Part shown: one piece after another, positions 1-9,605 of the stretch
Position numbering within the stretch: position 1 is the stretch's first letter
Layout of the letters: each line of letters starts with the position of its first letter
Made by a program: the position numbers and the translations under genes
Source: Colletes latitarsis
Lineage: Eukaryota > Arthropoda > Insecta > Hymenoptera > Colletidae
Direction of reading: 5' to 3'
DNA length: 64,000 nucleotides
Assembly: GCF_051014445.1 (NCBI RefSeq)
Contig: NW_027488369.1
Span: forward strand, 13,162,001 to 13,226,000
The notes under the pieces: model-generated
The model's input: the letters and a program-made list of their open reading frames with translations, nothing else
Databases searched by the model: none
What the model was told of the DNA's origin: nothing

Positions 1-129
1 CCCTCATCTGCCTCGTACTTTCGCACTTTTCGCATACTTGTTGGCCAGATCCTGGGCTTTTTCTGGTTTGGATCACGTAGTAATATGGTACCACACTGTC
101 AATAAAAGCAGGTTCTGCTTAGTATTTTA

Positions 130-304
130 GAGGATAACGCTGGTTATGCCTGGGTTAGTTCTGGTATTTGCAATCATCTGGCTCATACTTTCGCGATTTT
201 CGCATACTTGTTGGCCAGATCCTGGGTTTTTTCTGTTTTGGATCCCGTCGCAATGTGGTTCCACACCGAAACAGTCAATTAAACTGGTTGCGATTAATAT
301 TTTA
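130..304 (+). repeat. Representative 175-bp monomer class
   Basis: One base is missing in the linker: 'aattaaactggttgcg' instead of 'aattaaacctggttgcg'. Units of this class usually also carry the 'gggttttttctgttttggatcccgt' form of the T-tract box, with GGATCC, rather than the 'ggatcacgt' form. The two features travel together over most of the window, which marks a subfamily. Confidence 0.9.
240..245. other. GGATCC variant box (example copy)
   Basis: The monomer has two alternative states here: 'ggatcccgtag', creating a GGATCC palindrome, and 'ggatcacgtag', containing CACGT. A third, rarer state is 'ggatctcgtag' (for example near 24,865 and 28,340). The state correlates with the preceding T-tract form and with the later 'gaggttcc' versus 'gtggtacc' state, so the three sites together define monomer types. 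Confidence 0.85.
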
Positions 305-387
305 GAGGATAACGCCGGTTATGTCACGGTTAGGTCTGGGCTTTGCCCTCATCTGCCTCGTACTTTCGCACTTTTCGCATACTTGTT

Positions 388-402
388 GGCCAGATCCTGG
401 CC
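388..402. other. Short inverted repeat GGCCAG-atc-CTGGCC (example copy)
   Basis: Six-base arms (ggccag and ctggcc) flank a 3-base centre in the most conserved part of the monomer. Units with 'ctggcctttt' keep the full arms. Units with 'ctgggctttt' or 'ctgggtttt' keep only CCAG/CTGG. It is therefore a dyad whose strength varies between subfamilies. It lies about 45 bp upstream of the GTGGTACCAC dyad in the same unit. Confidence 0.8.
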
Positions 403-480
403 TTTTTCTGGTTTGGGTCACGTAGTAATGCGGTACCACACCGAAACAGTTAATAAAAGCTGGTTCCGATTAGTATTTTA

Positions 481-650
481 GAGGATAACGCTGGATATGT
501 CTGTGTTAGTTCTGGTATTTGCAATCATCTGGCTCAAACTTTCGCGTTTTTCGCATACTTGTTGGTCAGATCCTGGGCTTTTTCTGGTTTGGATCACGTA
601 GTATTGTGGTACCACACTGTCAATAAAAGCAGGTTCTGCTTAGTATTTTA
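481..650 (+). repeat. Representative 170-bp short monomer class
   Basis: This unit is 6 bp shorter because the box 'caccgaaacagtcaattaaa' is replaced by 'cactgtcaataaaagc', followed by 'tggttc(c/t)g(a/c)tta(g/a)ta' in place of 'tggttgcgattaata'. The class recurs throughout the window, for example near 12,170, 29,405, 42,845 and 63,265, always in the same place in the unit. It is therefore an inherited subfamily and not recurrent mutation. It is a good marker for tracing duplicated blocks. Confidence 0.93.
605..616. other. 12-bp perfect palindrome in the monomer (example copy)
   Basis: TGTGGTACCACA is its own reverse complement. The inner 10 bp, GTGGTACCAC, is present in a large share of monomers. 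The main departures are the 'acgcggtaccac' form, which keeps only the GGTACC core, and the 'gaggttccac' form, which breaks the dyad. A symmetric site repeated about every 176 bp could bind a dimeric protein, but nothing in the window shows that it does. Confidence 0.85.
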
Positions 651-826
651 GAGGATAACGCTTGTTATGTCTGGGTTAGTTCTGGTATTTGCAATCATCT
701 GGCTCATACATTCGCGTTTTTCGCATACTTGTTGGCCAGATCCTGGGCTTTTTCTGGTTTGGATCACGTAGTAATGTGGTGCCACACCGAAACAGTCAAT
801 TAAACCTGGTTGCGATTAATATTTTA
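651..826 (+). repeat. Representative 176-bp monomer
   Basis: This unit shows the full-length layout, counted from the 'gaggataacg' anchor. The order is: anchor; a variable stretch (ggttatgtctgggttag and relatives); 'tctggtatttgcaatcatct'; a pyrimidine/CG stretch (tttcgcgtttttcgcatac); the conserved 'ttgttggccagatcctgg'; a T-tract and 'tctggtttggatcacgtag'; the box around 'gtggtaccac' (here degenerate, gtggtgccac); 'accgaaacagtcaattaaac'; and the AT-rich linker 'gcgattaatatttta'. The phase is arbitrary because the array is circularly permutable. Confidence 0.95.
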
Positions 827-876
827 GAGGATAACGCCGGTTATGTCACGGTTAGGTCTGGGCTTTGCCCTCATCT

Positions 877-3800
877 GGCTCATACTTTCGCATTTTGCGC
901 ATACTTGTTGGCCAGATCCTGGCCTCTTTCTGGTTTGGATCATCGTAGCAATGCGGTACCACACCGAAACAGTCAATTACACCTGGTTGCGATTAATATT
1001 TTAGGGGATAACGCCGGTTACGTCTCGGTTAGGTCTGGGATTTTCCCTCATCTGGCTCGTACTTTCGCGTTTTTCGCATTCTTGTTGGCCCGATCCTGGG
1101 ATTTTTCTGGTTTGGATCAGGTAGTAATGCGGTACCACACCGAAACAGTCAATTAAACCTGGTTGCGATTAATATTTTAGAGGATAACGCCGGTTATGTC
1201 TCGGTTTGGTCTGGGATTTGCCCTCAACTGGCTCGTACTTTCGCATTTTGCGCCTACTTGTTGGCCAGATCCTGGCCTTTTTCTGGTCTGGATCACGTAG
1301 TAATGCAGTACCACACCGAAACAGTCAATTAAACCTGGTTGCGATTAATATTTTAGAGGATATCGCTGGTTATGTCTGGGTTACTTCTGGTATTTGCTAT
1401 CATCTGGCTTGTACTTTCGCATTTTTCGCATTCTTGGTGGCCAGATCCTGGCCTTTTTCTGGTTTGGATCACGTAGTAATGTGGTCCCACAACGAAACAG
1501 CCAATTATACCTGGTTGCGATTAATATTTTAGCGGATAACGCCGGTCATGTCTGGGTAGGTCTGGGATTTGTCCTTATCTGGCTCGTACTTTCGCGTTTT
1601 TCGCATACTTGTTGGCCAGATCCTGGCCTTTTTCTGGTTTGGATCACGTAGTAATGTGGTACCACACTGAAACAGTCAATTAACCCTGGTTCAGATTAGT
1701 ATTTTAGAGGATAGCGCTGGTTATGTCTGGGTGAGTTCTGGTATTTGCAATCATCTGGCTCGTACTTTCGCGTTTTTCGCATACTTGTTGGCCAGATCCT
1801 GGCCTCTTTCTGGTTTGGATCACGTAGTAATGCGGTACCACACCGAAACAGTCAATTAAATCTGGTTGCGATTAATATTTTAGGGGATAAAGCCGGTAAT
1901 GTCTCGGTTAGGTATGGTATATGCCCTCATCTGGCTCGTACTTTCGCATTTTTCGCATACTTGTTGGCCAGATCCTGGCCTTTTTCTGGCTTGGACCACG
2001 TAGTAATGTGGTACCACACCGAAACAGTCAATTAAACCTGGTTGCGAATAATATTTTAGTGGATAACGCTGGGTATGTCTGGGATATTTCTGGTATTTGC
2101 AACCATCTGGCTCATACTTTCTCGTTTTTCTCATAGTTGTTGGCCAGATTCTGGGTTTTTTCTGGTTTGGATCCCGTAGTAATGTGGCTCCACACCGAAA
2201 CAGTCAATTAAACCGGGTTGCGATTAATATTTTACAGGATAACGCCGGTTATGTTTCGGTTAGGTCTGGTATTTGCCCTCAACTGGCTCGTACTTTCGCA
2301 GTTTTCGCAGACTTGTTGGCCACATACTGGCCTTCTTCTGGCTTGGACCACGTACTGAAGTGGTACCACACTGAAAGTGTCAATTAAACCTGGTTCCGAT
2401 TAATACTTTAGAGGATAACGCCGGTTATGTCTGGGTTAGGTCTGGGATTTGTCCTCATCTGGCACGTACTTTCGCATGTTTCGAATACTTTTTGGCCAGA
2501 TCCTCGCCTTTTTCTGGCTTGGACCACGTAGAAATGTGGTACCACACCGAAACAGTCAATTAAACCTGGGTCCGATTAATATTTTAGAGGATAACGCCGA
2601 TTTTGTCTGGGTTAGGTATGGTATTTGCCCTCATCTCGCTCATACTTTCGCATATTTCGCTTACTTGTTGGCCTGATCCCAGCCTTTTTATGGTTTGGAT
2701 CACGTAGTAATGCGGTACCACGCCGAAACATTCAATTAAACCTGGTTGCTATAAATGTTTTAGAGGATAAGGCCGGTTATGTCACGGTTAGGTCCGGGAT
2801 TTGCCCTCAACTGCCTCGTAGTTTCGCACTTTTCGCATACTTGTTGGCCAGATCCTGGCTTTTTCTTGTTTGGATCACGTAGTAATGTGGTACCACACTG
2901 AAACAGACAATAGAAGCCGGTTCCGATTAGTATTTTAGAGGATAACGCTGGTTATGTCTGGGATAGTTCTGGTATTTGCAATCATCTGGCTCGTACTTTC
3001 GCATTTTTCGCATTCTTGGTGGCCAGATCCTGGCCCTTTTCTGGTTTGGATCACGTAGTAATGCGGCACCACACCGAAACAGTCAATTAAACCTGGTTGC
3101 GATTTATATTTTAGAGGATAACGCTGGTTATGTCTCGCGTAGGTCTGGGATTTGTCCTTATCTGGCTCGTACTTTCGCAGTTTTCGCATACTTGTAGGCT
3201 ACATACTGGCCTTCTTCTGGCTTGGACCACGTAGTAATGTTGTACCACCCTGAAACAGTCAATAGAAGCTGGTTCCGATTAGTATTTTAGAGGATAACGC
3301 TGGTTATGTCGGGGTTAGTTGTGGTATTTGCTATCATCTGGCACATACTTTCGCGTTTTTCGCATACTTGTTGGCCAGATCCTGGGCCTTTTCTGGTTTG
3401 GATCACGTAGTAATGTGGTACCACACTGAAACAGTCAATTAAAGCTGGTTCAGATTAGTATTTTAGAGGATAGCGCTGGTTATGTCTGGGTTAGGTCTGG
3501 CATTTGTCCTCATCTGGCTCGTACTTTCGCGTTTTTCGCATACTTGTTGGCCAGATCCTGGCCTTCTTCTGGCTTGGACCACGTAGTAAAGTGGTACCAC
3601 ACTGAAACAGTCAATAGAAGCTGGTTCCGATTAGTATTTTAGAGGATAACGCTGGTTATGTCTGGGATAGTTCTGGTATTTGCAATCATCTGGCTCATAC
3701 TTTCGCGTTTTTCGCATACTTGTTGGCCAGATCCTCGGTTTTTTCTGGTTTGGATCCCATCGCAATGTGGTTCCACACCGAAACAGTCAATTAAACCTTG

Positions 3801-4732
3801 TTGCGATTAATATTTTAGAGGATAACGCCGGTTATGTCTCGGTTAGGTCTGGGATTTGTCCTCATCTGCCTCGTACTTTCGCACTTTTCGCATACTTGTT
3901 GGCCAGGTCCTGGGCTTTTTCTGGTTTGGATCACGTAGTAATGTGGTACCACACTGAAACATTCAATAAAAGCTGTTTCCGATTAGTATTTTAGAGGATA
4001 ACGCTGGCTATGTCTGGGATAGTTCTGGTATTTGCAATCATCTGGCTCGTACTGTCGCGTTTTCCACATTGTTGTTGGCCAGATCCTGGGTTTTTTCTGG
4101 TTTGGATCCCGTAGTAATGTGGTACCACACCGAAACAGTCAATTAAACCTAGTTGCGATTAATATTTTAGAGGATAACGCCGGTTATGTCTCGGTTAGGT
4201 CTGGCATTTGTCCTCATCTGGCTCGTACTTTCGCGTTTTTCGCATACTTGTTGGCCACATCCTGGCCTTCTTCTGGCTTCGACCACGTAGTAAAGTGGTA
4301 CCACACTGAAACAGTCAATAGAAGCTGGTTCCGATTAGTACTTTAGAGGATAACGCTGGTTAAGTCTGGGATAGTTCTGGTATTTGCAATCATCTGGCAC
4401 ATACTTTCGCGTTTTTCTCATAGTTGTTGGCCAGGTCCTGGGCTTTTTCTGGTTTGGATCACGTAGTATTGTGGTACCACACTGTCAATAAAAGCAGGTT
4501 CTGCTTAGTATTTTAGAGGATAACGCTTGTTATGTCTGGGTTAGTTCTGGTATTTGCAATCATCTGGCTCATACATTCGCGTTTTTCGCATACTTGTTGG
4601 CCAGATCCTGGGCTTTTTCTGGTTTGGATCACGTAGTAATGTGGTGCCACACCGAAACAGTCAATTAAACCTGGTTGCGATTAATATTTTAGAGGATAAC
4701 GCTGGTTATGTCACGGTTAGGTCTGGGCTTTG
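877..4732 (+). repeat. Diverged satellite monomers without a long internal duplication
   Basis: About 22 monomers that carry more private substitutions than those to the right. Examples are the 'gatcatcgtag' insertion near 945, 'ggggataacg' near 1,004 and several 'ttggcctgatcc' or 'ttggccacat' variants at 2,300-4,270. All units are still in register and in the same direction. Part of 4,427-4,690 resembles 561-826. No gene or other element is seen. Confidence 0.85.
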
Positions 4733-5608
4733 CCCTCATCTGCCTCGTACTTTCGCACTTTTCGCATACTTGTTGGCCAGATCCTGGGCTTTTTCTGGTT
4801 TGGATCACGTAGTAATGTGGTACCACACTGTCAATAAAAGCAGGTTCTGCTTAGTATTTTAGAGGATAACGCTGGTTATGCCTGGGTTAGTTCTGGTATT
4901 TGCAATCATCTGGCTCATACTTTCGCGATTTTCGCATACTTGTTGGCCAGATCCTGGGTTTTTTCTGTTTTGGATCCCGTCGCAATGTGGTTCCACACCG
5001 AAACAGTCAATTAAACTGGTTGCGATTAATATTTTAGAGGATAACGCCGGTTATGTCACGGTTAGGTCTGGGCTTTGCCCTCATCTGCCTCGTACTTTCG
5101 CACTTTTCGCATACTTGTTGGCCAGATCCTGGCCTTTTTCTGGTTTGGGTCACGTAGTAATGCGGTACCACACCGAAACAGTTAATAAAAGCTGGTTCCG
5201 ATTAGTATTTTAGAGGATAACGCTGGATATGTCTGTGTTAGTTCTGGTATTTGCAATCATCTGGCTCAAACTTTCGCGTTTTTCGCATACTTGTTGGTCA
5301 GATCCTGGGCTTTTTCTGGTTTGGATCACGTAGTATTGTGGTACCACACTGTCAATAAAAGCAGGTTCTGCTTAGTATTTTAGAGGATAACGCTTGTTAT
5401 GTCTGGGTTAGTTCTGGTATTTGCAATCATCTGGCTCATACATTCGCGTTTGTCGCATACTTGTTGGCCAGATCCTGGGCTTTTTCTGGTTTGGATCACG
5501 TAGTAATGTGGTGCCACACCGAAACAGTCAATTAAACCTGGTTGCGATTAATATTTTAGAGGATAACGCCGGTTATGTCACGGTTTGGTCTGGGCTTTGC
5601 CCTCATCT
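4733..5608 (+). repeat. Duplicated block, second copy of 1-876
   Basis: Shares with the left-edge copy the same succession of 175-, 176-, 170- and 176-bp units and the same private variants. The few differences include 'gtttgtcgcat' near 5,450 (versus 'gtttttcgcat') and 'cggtttggtctggg' near 5,581. Five units in the same order at a spacing of about 27 units shows block duplication and not chance similarity of neighbours. Confidence 0.88.
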
Positions 5609-6499
5609 GCCTCGTACTTTCGCACTTTTCGCATACTTGTTGGCCAGATCCTGGGCTTTTTCTGGTTTGGATCACGTAGTAATGTGGTACCACACTGTCA
5701 ATAAAAGCAGGTTCTGCTTAGTATTTTAGAGGATAATGCCGGTTATGTCTAGTTTAAGTCTGGTATTTGCCCTCATCTCGCTCGTACTTCCGCATTTTTC
5801 GCTTACTTGTTGGCCTGATCCTAGCCTTTTTACGGTTTGGATCACGTAGTAATGCGGTACCACACCGAAACAGTCAATTAAACCTGGTTGCGATTAATAT
5901 TTTAGAGGATAACGCCGGTTATGTCACGGTTAGGTCTGGGCTTTGCCCTCATCTGCCTCGTACTTTCGCACTTTTCGCATACTTGTTGGTCAGATCCTGG
6001 GCTTTTTCTGGTTTGGATCACGTAGTAATGCGGTACCACACCGAAACAGTTAATAAAAGCTGGTTCCGATTAGTATTTTAGAGGATAACGCTGGTTATGC
6101 CTGGGTTGGTTCTGGTATTTGCAACCATCTGGCTCATACTTTCGCGTTTTTCGCATACTTGTTGTGTCCAGATCCTGGGTTTTTTCTGTTTTGGATCCCG
6201 TCGCAATGTGGTTCCACACCGAAACAGTCAATTAAACTGGTTGCGATTAATATTTTAGAGGATAACGCCGGTTATGTCACGGTTAGGTCTGGGCTTTGCC
6301 CTCATCTGCCTCGTACTTTCGCACTTTTCGCATACTTGTTGGCCAGATCCTGGCCTTTTTCTGGTTTGGATCACGTAGTAATGCGGTACCACACCGAAAC
6401 AGTTAATAAAAGCTGGTTCCGATTAGTATTTTAGAGGATAACGCTGGATATGTCTGTGTTAGTTCTGGTATTTGCAATCATCTGGCTCAAACTTTCGCG
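5609..6499 (+). repeat. Satellite monomers between duplicated blocks
   Basis: About five monomers in register. One unit has an unusual 'gttgtgtccagatcc' near 6,161, a 2-bp insertion in the otherwise conserved 'gttggccagatcc' box. The segment from about 6,170 to 6,500 again resembles 220-560 and 4,950-5,290, so this is a further partial copy of the left-edge block. No gene or other element is seen. Confidence 0.82.
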
Positions 6500-8029
6500 T
6501 TTTTCGCATACTTGTTGGCCAGACCCTGGCTCTTTTCTGGTTTGGATCACGTAGTAATGTGGTACCACACTGAAACATTCAATAAAAGCTGTTTCCGATT
6601 AGTATTTTAGAGGATAACGCTGGCTATGTCTGGGATAGTTCTGGTATTTGCAATCATCTGGCTCGTACTTTCGCGTTTTCCACATTGTTGTTGGCCAGAT
6701 CCTGGGTTTTTTCTGGTTTGGATCCCGTAGTAATGTGGTACCACACCGAAACAGTCAATTAAACCTAGTTGCGATTAATATTTTAGAGGATAACGCCGGT
6801 TATGTCTCCGTTAGGTCTGGCATTTGTCCTCATCTGGCTCGTACTTTCGCGTTTTTCGCATACTTGTTGGCCAGAACCTGGCCTTTTTCTGGTTTGGATC
6901 CCGTAGTAATGAGGTTCCACACCGAAATAGTCAATTAAACTGGTTGCGATTAATATTTTAGAGGATAACGCCGGTTATGTCTCGGTTAGGTCTGGGATTT
7001 GTCCTCATCTGGCTCGTACTTTCGCATGTTTCGCATACTTTTTGGCCAGATCCTGGCCTTTTTCTGGTCTGGATCACGTAGTAATGTGGTACCACACTGA
7101 AACATTCAATAAAAGCTGGTTCCGATTAGTATTTTAGAGGATAACGCGGGTTATGTCTGGGATAGTTCTGGTATTTGCAATCATCTGGCTCATACTTTCG
7201 CGTTTTTCGCATACTTGTTGGCCAGATCCTGGGCTTTTGCTGGTTTGGATCCCGTAGTAATGTGGTACCACACCGAAACAGTCAATTAAACCTGGTTGCG
7301 ATTAATATTTTAGAGGATAACTCCGGTTATGTCTCGGTTAGGTCTGGCATTTGTCCTCATCTGGCTCGTACTTTCGCATTTTTCGCATACTTGTTGGCCA
7401 CATCCTGGCCTTCTTCTGGCTTCGACCACGCAGTAAATTGGTACCACACTGAAACAGTCAATAGAAGCTGGTTCCGATTAGTATTTTAGAGGATAACGCT
7501 GGTTAAGTCTGGAATAGTTCTGGTATTTGCAATCATCTGGCACATACTTTCGCGTTTTTCTCATAGTTGTTGGCCAGGTCCTGGGCTTTTTCTGGTTTGG
7601 ATCACGTAGTATTGTGGTACCACACCGAAACAGTCAATTAAACCTGGTTGCGGTTAATATTTTAGAGGATAACGCCGGTTATGTCTAGGTTAGGTCCGTG
7701 ATTTGCCCTCATCTGCCTCGTACTATCGCAGTTTTCGCATACTTGTTGGCCAGATCCCGGGCTTTTTCTTGTTTGGATCACGTAGTAATGTGGTACTACA
7801 CTGTCAATAAAAGCTGGTTCCGCTTAGTACTTTAGAGGATAACGCTGGTTATGCCTGGGTTAGTTCTGGTATTTGCAATCATCTGGCTCATACTTTCGCG
7901 TTTTTCGCATACTTGTTGACCAGATCCTGGGTTTTTTCTGGTTTGGATCACGTAGTAATTTGGTACCACACCGAAACAGACAATTAAACTGGTTGCGATT
8001 AATATTTTAGAGGATAACGCCGGTTATGT
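6500..8029 (+). repeat. 9-monomer tandem duplication, copy 1
   Basis: Matches 8,076-9,605 at a constant offset of 1,576 bp (nine monomers). Shared private variants are 'cagaccctggctcttttctg', 'gttttccacattgttgttgg', 'gggcttttgctgg', 'cttcgaccacgcag' and 'ggttgcggttaatatt'. Only scattered substitutions separate the copies, for example 'gaaatagtc' here against 'gaaacagtc' near 6,926/8,502. Parts also match 3,930-4,700, so an older version of the block lies further left. Confidence 0.92.
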
Positions 8030-8075
8030 CACGGTTAGGTCTGGGCTTTGCCCTCATCTGCCTCGTACTTTCGCA

Positions 8076-9605
8076 CTTTTCGCATACTTGTTGGCCAGAC
8101 CCTGGCTCTTTTCTGGTTTGGATCACGTAGTAATGTGGTACCACACTGAAACATTCAATAAAAGCTGTTTCCGATTAGTATTTTAGAGGATAACGCTGGC
8201 TATGTCTGGGATAGTTCTGGTATTTGCAATCATCTGGCTCGTACTTTCGCGTTTTCCACATTGTTGTTGGCCAGATCCTGGGTTTTTTCTGGTTTGGATC
8301 CCGTAGTAATGTGGTACCACACCGAAACAGTCAATTAAACCTAGTTGCGATTAATATTTTAGAGGATAACGCCGGTTATGTCTCCGTTAGGTCTGGCATT
8401 TGTCCTCATCTGGCTCGTACTTTCGCGTTTTTCGCATACTTGTTGGCCAGAACCTGGCCTTTTTCTGGTTTGGATCCCGTAGTAATGAGGTTCCACACCG
8501 AAACAGTCAATTAAACTGGTTGCGATTAATATTTTAGAGGATAACGCCGGTTATGTCTCGGTTAGGTCTGGGATTTGTCCTCATCTGGCTCGTACTTTCG
8601 CATGTTTCGCATACTTTTTGGCCAGATCCTGGCCTTTTTCTGGTCTGGATCACGTAGTAATGTGGTACCACACTGAAACATTCAATAAAAGCTGGTTCCG
8701 ATTAGTATTTTAGAGGATAACGCGGGTTATGTCTGGGATAGTTCTGGTATTTGCAATCATCTGGCTCATACTTTCGCGTTTTTCGCATACTTGTTGGCCA
8801 GATCCTGGGCTTTTGCTGGTTTGGATCCCGTAGTAATGTGGTACCACACCGAAACAGTCAATTAAACCTGGTTGCGATTAATATTTTAGAGGATAACTCC
8901 GGTTATGTCTCGGTTAGGTCTGGCATTTGTCCTCATCTGGCTCGTACTTTCGCATTTTTCGCATACTTGTTGGCCACATCCTGGCCTTCTTCTGGCTTCG
9001 ACCACGCAGTAAAGTGGTACCACACTGAAACAGTCAATAGAAGCTGGTTCCGATTAGTATTTTAGAGGATAACGCTGGTTAAGTCTGGAATAGTTCTGGT
9101 ATTTGCAATCATCTGGCACATACTTTCGCGTTTTTCTCATAGTTGTTGGCCAGGTCCTGGGCTTTTTCTGGTTTGGATCACGTAGTATTGTGGTACCACA
9201 CCGAAACAGTCAATTAAACCTGGTTGCGGTTAATATTTTAGAGGATAACGCCGGTTATGTCTAGGTTAGGTCTGTGATTTGCCCTCATCTGCCTCGTACT
9301 ATCGCAGTTTTCGCATACTTGTTGGCCAGATCCCGGGCTTTTTCTTGTTTGGATCACGTAGTAATGTGGTACTACACTGTCAATAAAAGCTGGTTCCGCT
9401 TAGTACTTTAGAGGATAACGCTGGTTATACCTGGGTTAGTTCTGGTATTTGCAATCATCTGGCTCATACTTTCGCGTTTTTCGCATACTTGTTGACCAGA
9501 TCCTGGGTTTTTTCTGGTTTGGATCACGTAGTAATCTGGTACCACACCGAAACAGACAATTAAACTGGTTGCGATTAATATTTTAGAGGATAACGCCGGT
9601 TATGT
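8076..9605 (+). repeat. 9-monomer tandem duplication, copy 2
   Basis: Follows copy 1 directly, apart from a short stretch at the junction. The match ends near 9,605, where this copy continues 'gtctcggttaggtctgggat' and copy 1 'gtcacggttaggtctgggct'. Near-identity over 1.5 kb implies a recent duplication compared with the divergence between neighbouring monomers within each copy. Confidence 0.92.

Larger units (their letters stand above)
1..876 (+). repeat. Duplicated block, left-edge copy (pairs with 4,733-5,608)
   Basis: Matches the segment 4,732 bp downstream almost base for base, including the uncommon 'tttcgcgattttcgcat' near 190 and the 'cccgtcgcaatgtgg' variant near 245. The spacing equals about 27 monomers. 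The match stops near 876, where this copy continues 'tctggctcata' and the other 'tctgcctcgta'. The copy probably extends left past the window edge, so its true length is unknown. Confidence 0.88.

Noticed and set aside
130..480. Telomere-like string GGGTTAGG in 'ctgggttaggtctgg'
   Set aside because: Only one 8-bp match per monomer, often mutated (ggtttgg, gtcggttagg), with no tandem TTAGGG or TTTAGGG run. It is likely chance.
146..481. ATG-initiated frame of 111 codons with a hydrophobic N-terminus, repeated at 4,878-5,213
   Set aside because: It has an ATG, but it also runs across two monomers in different phases, and its second occurrence is only because the whole block is duplicated. The hydrophobic look comes from the T-rich repeat strand.
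130..826. RNA polymerase III A and B boxes or a tRNA-like origin of the monomer
   Set aside because: Candidate strings such as 'tggttccgatta' and 'tggttcggatta' do not match the B-box pattern GGTTCGAnnCC, and no A box at a suitable distance was found. No tRNA cloverleaf could be drawn.
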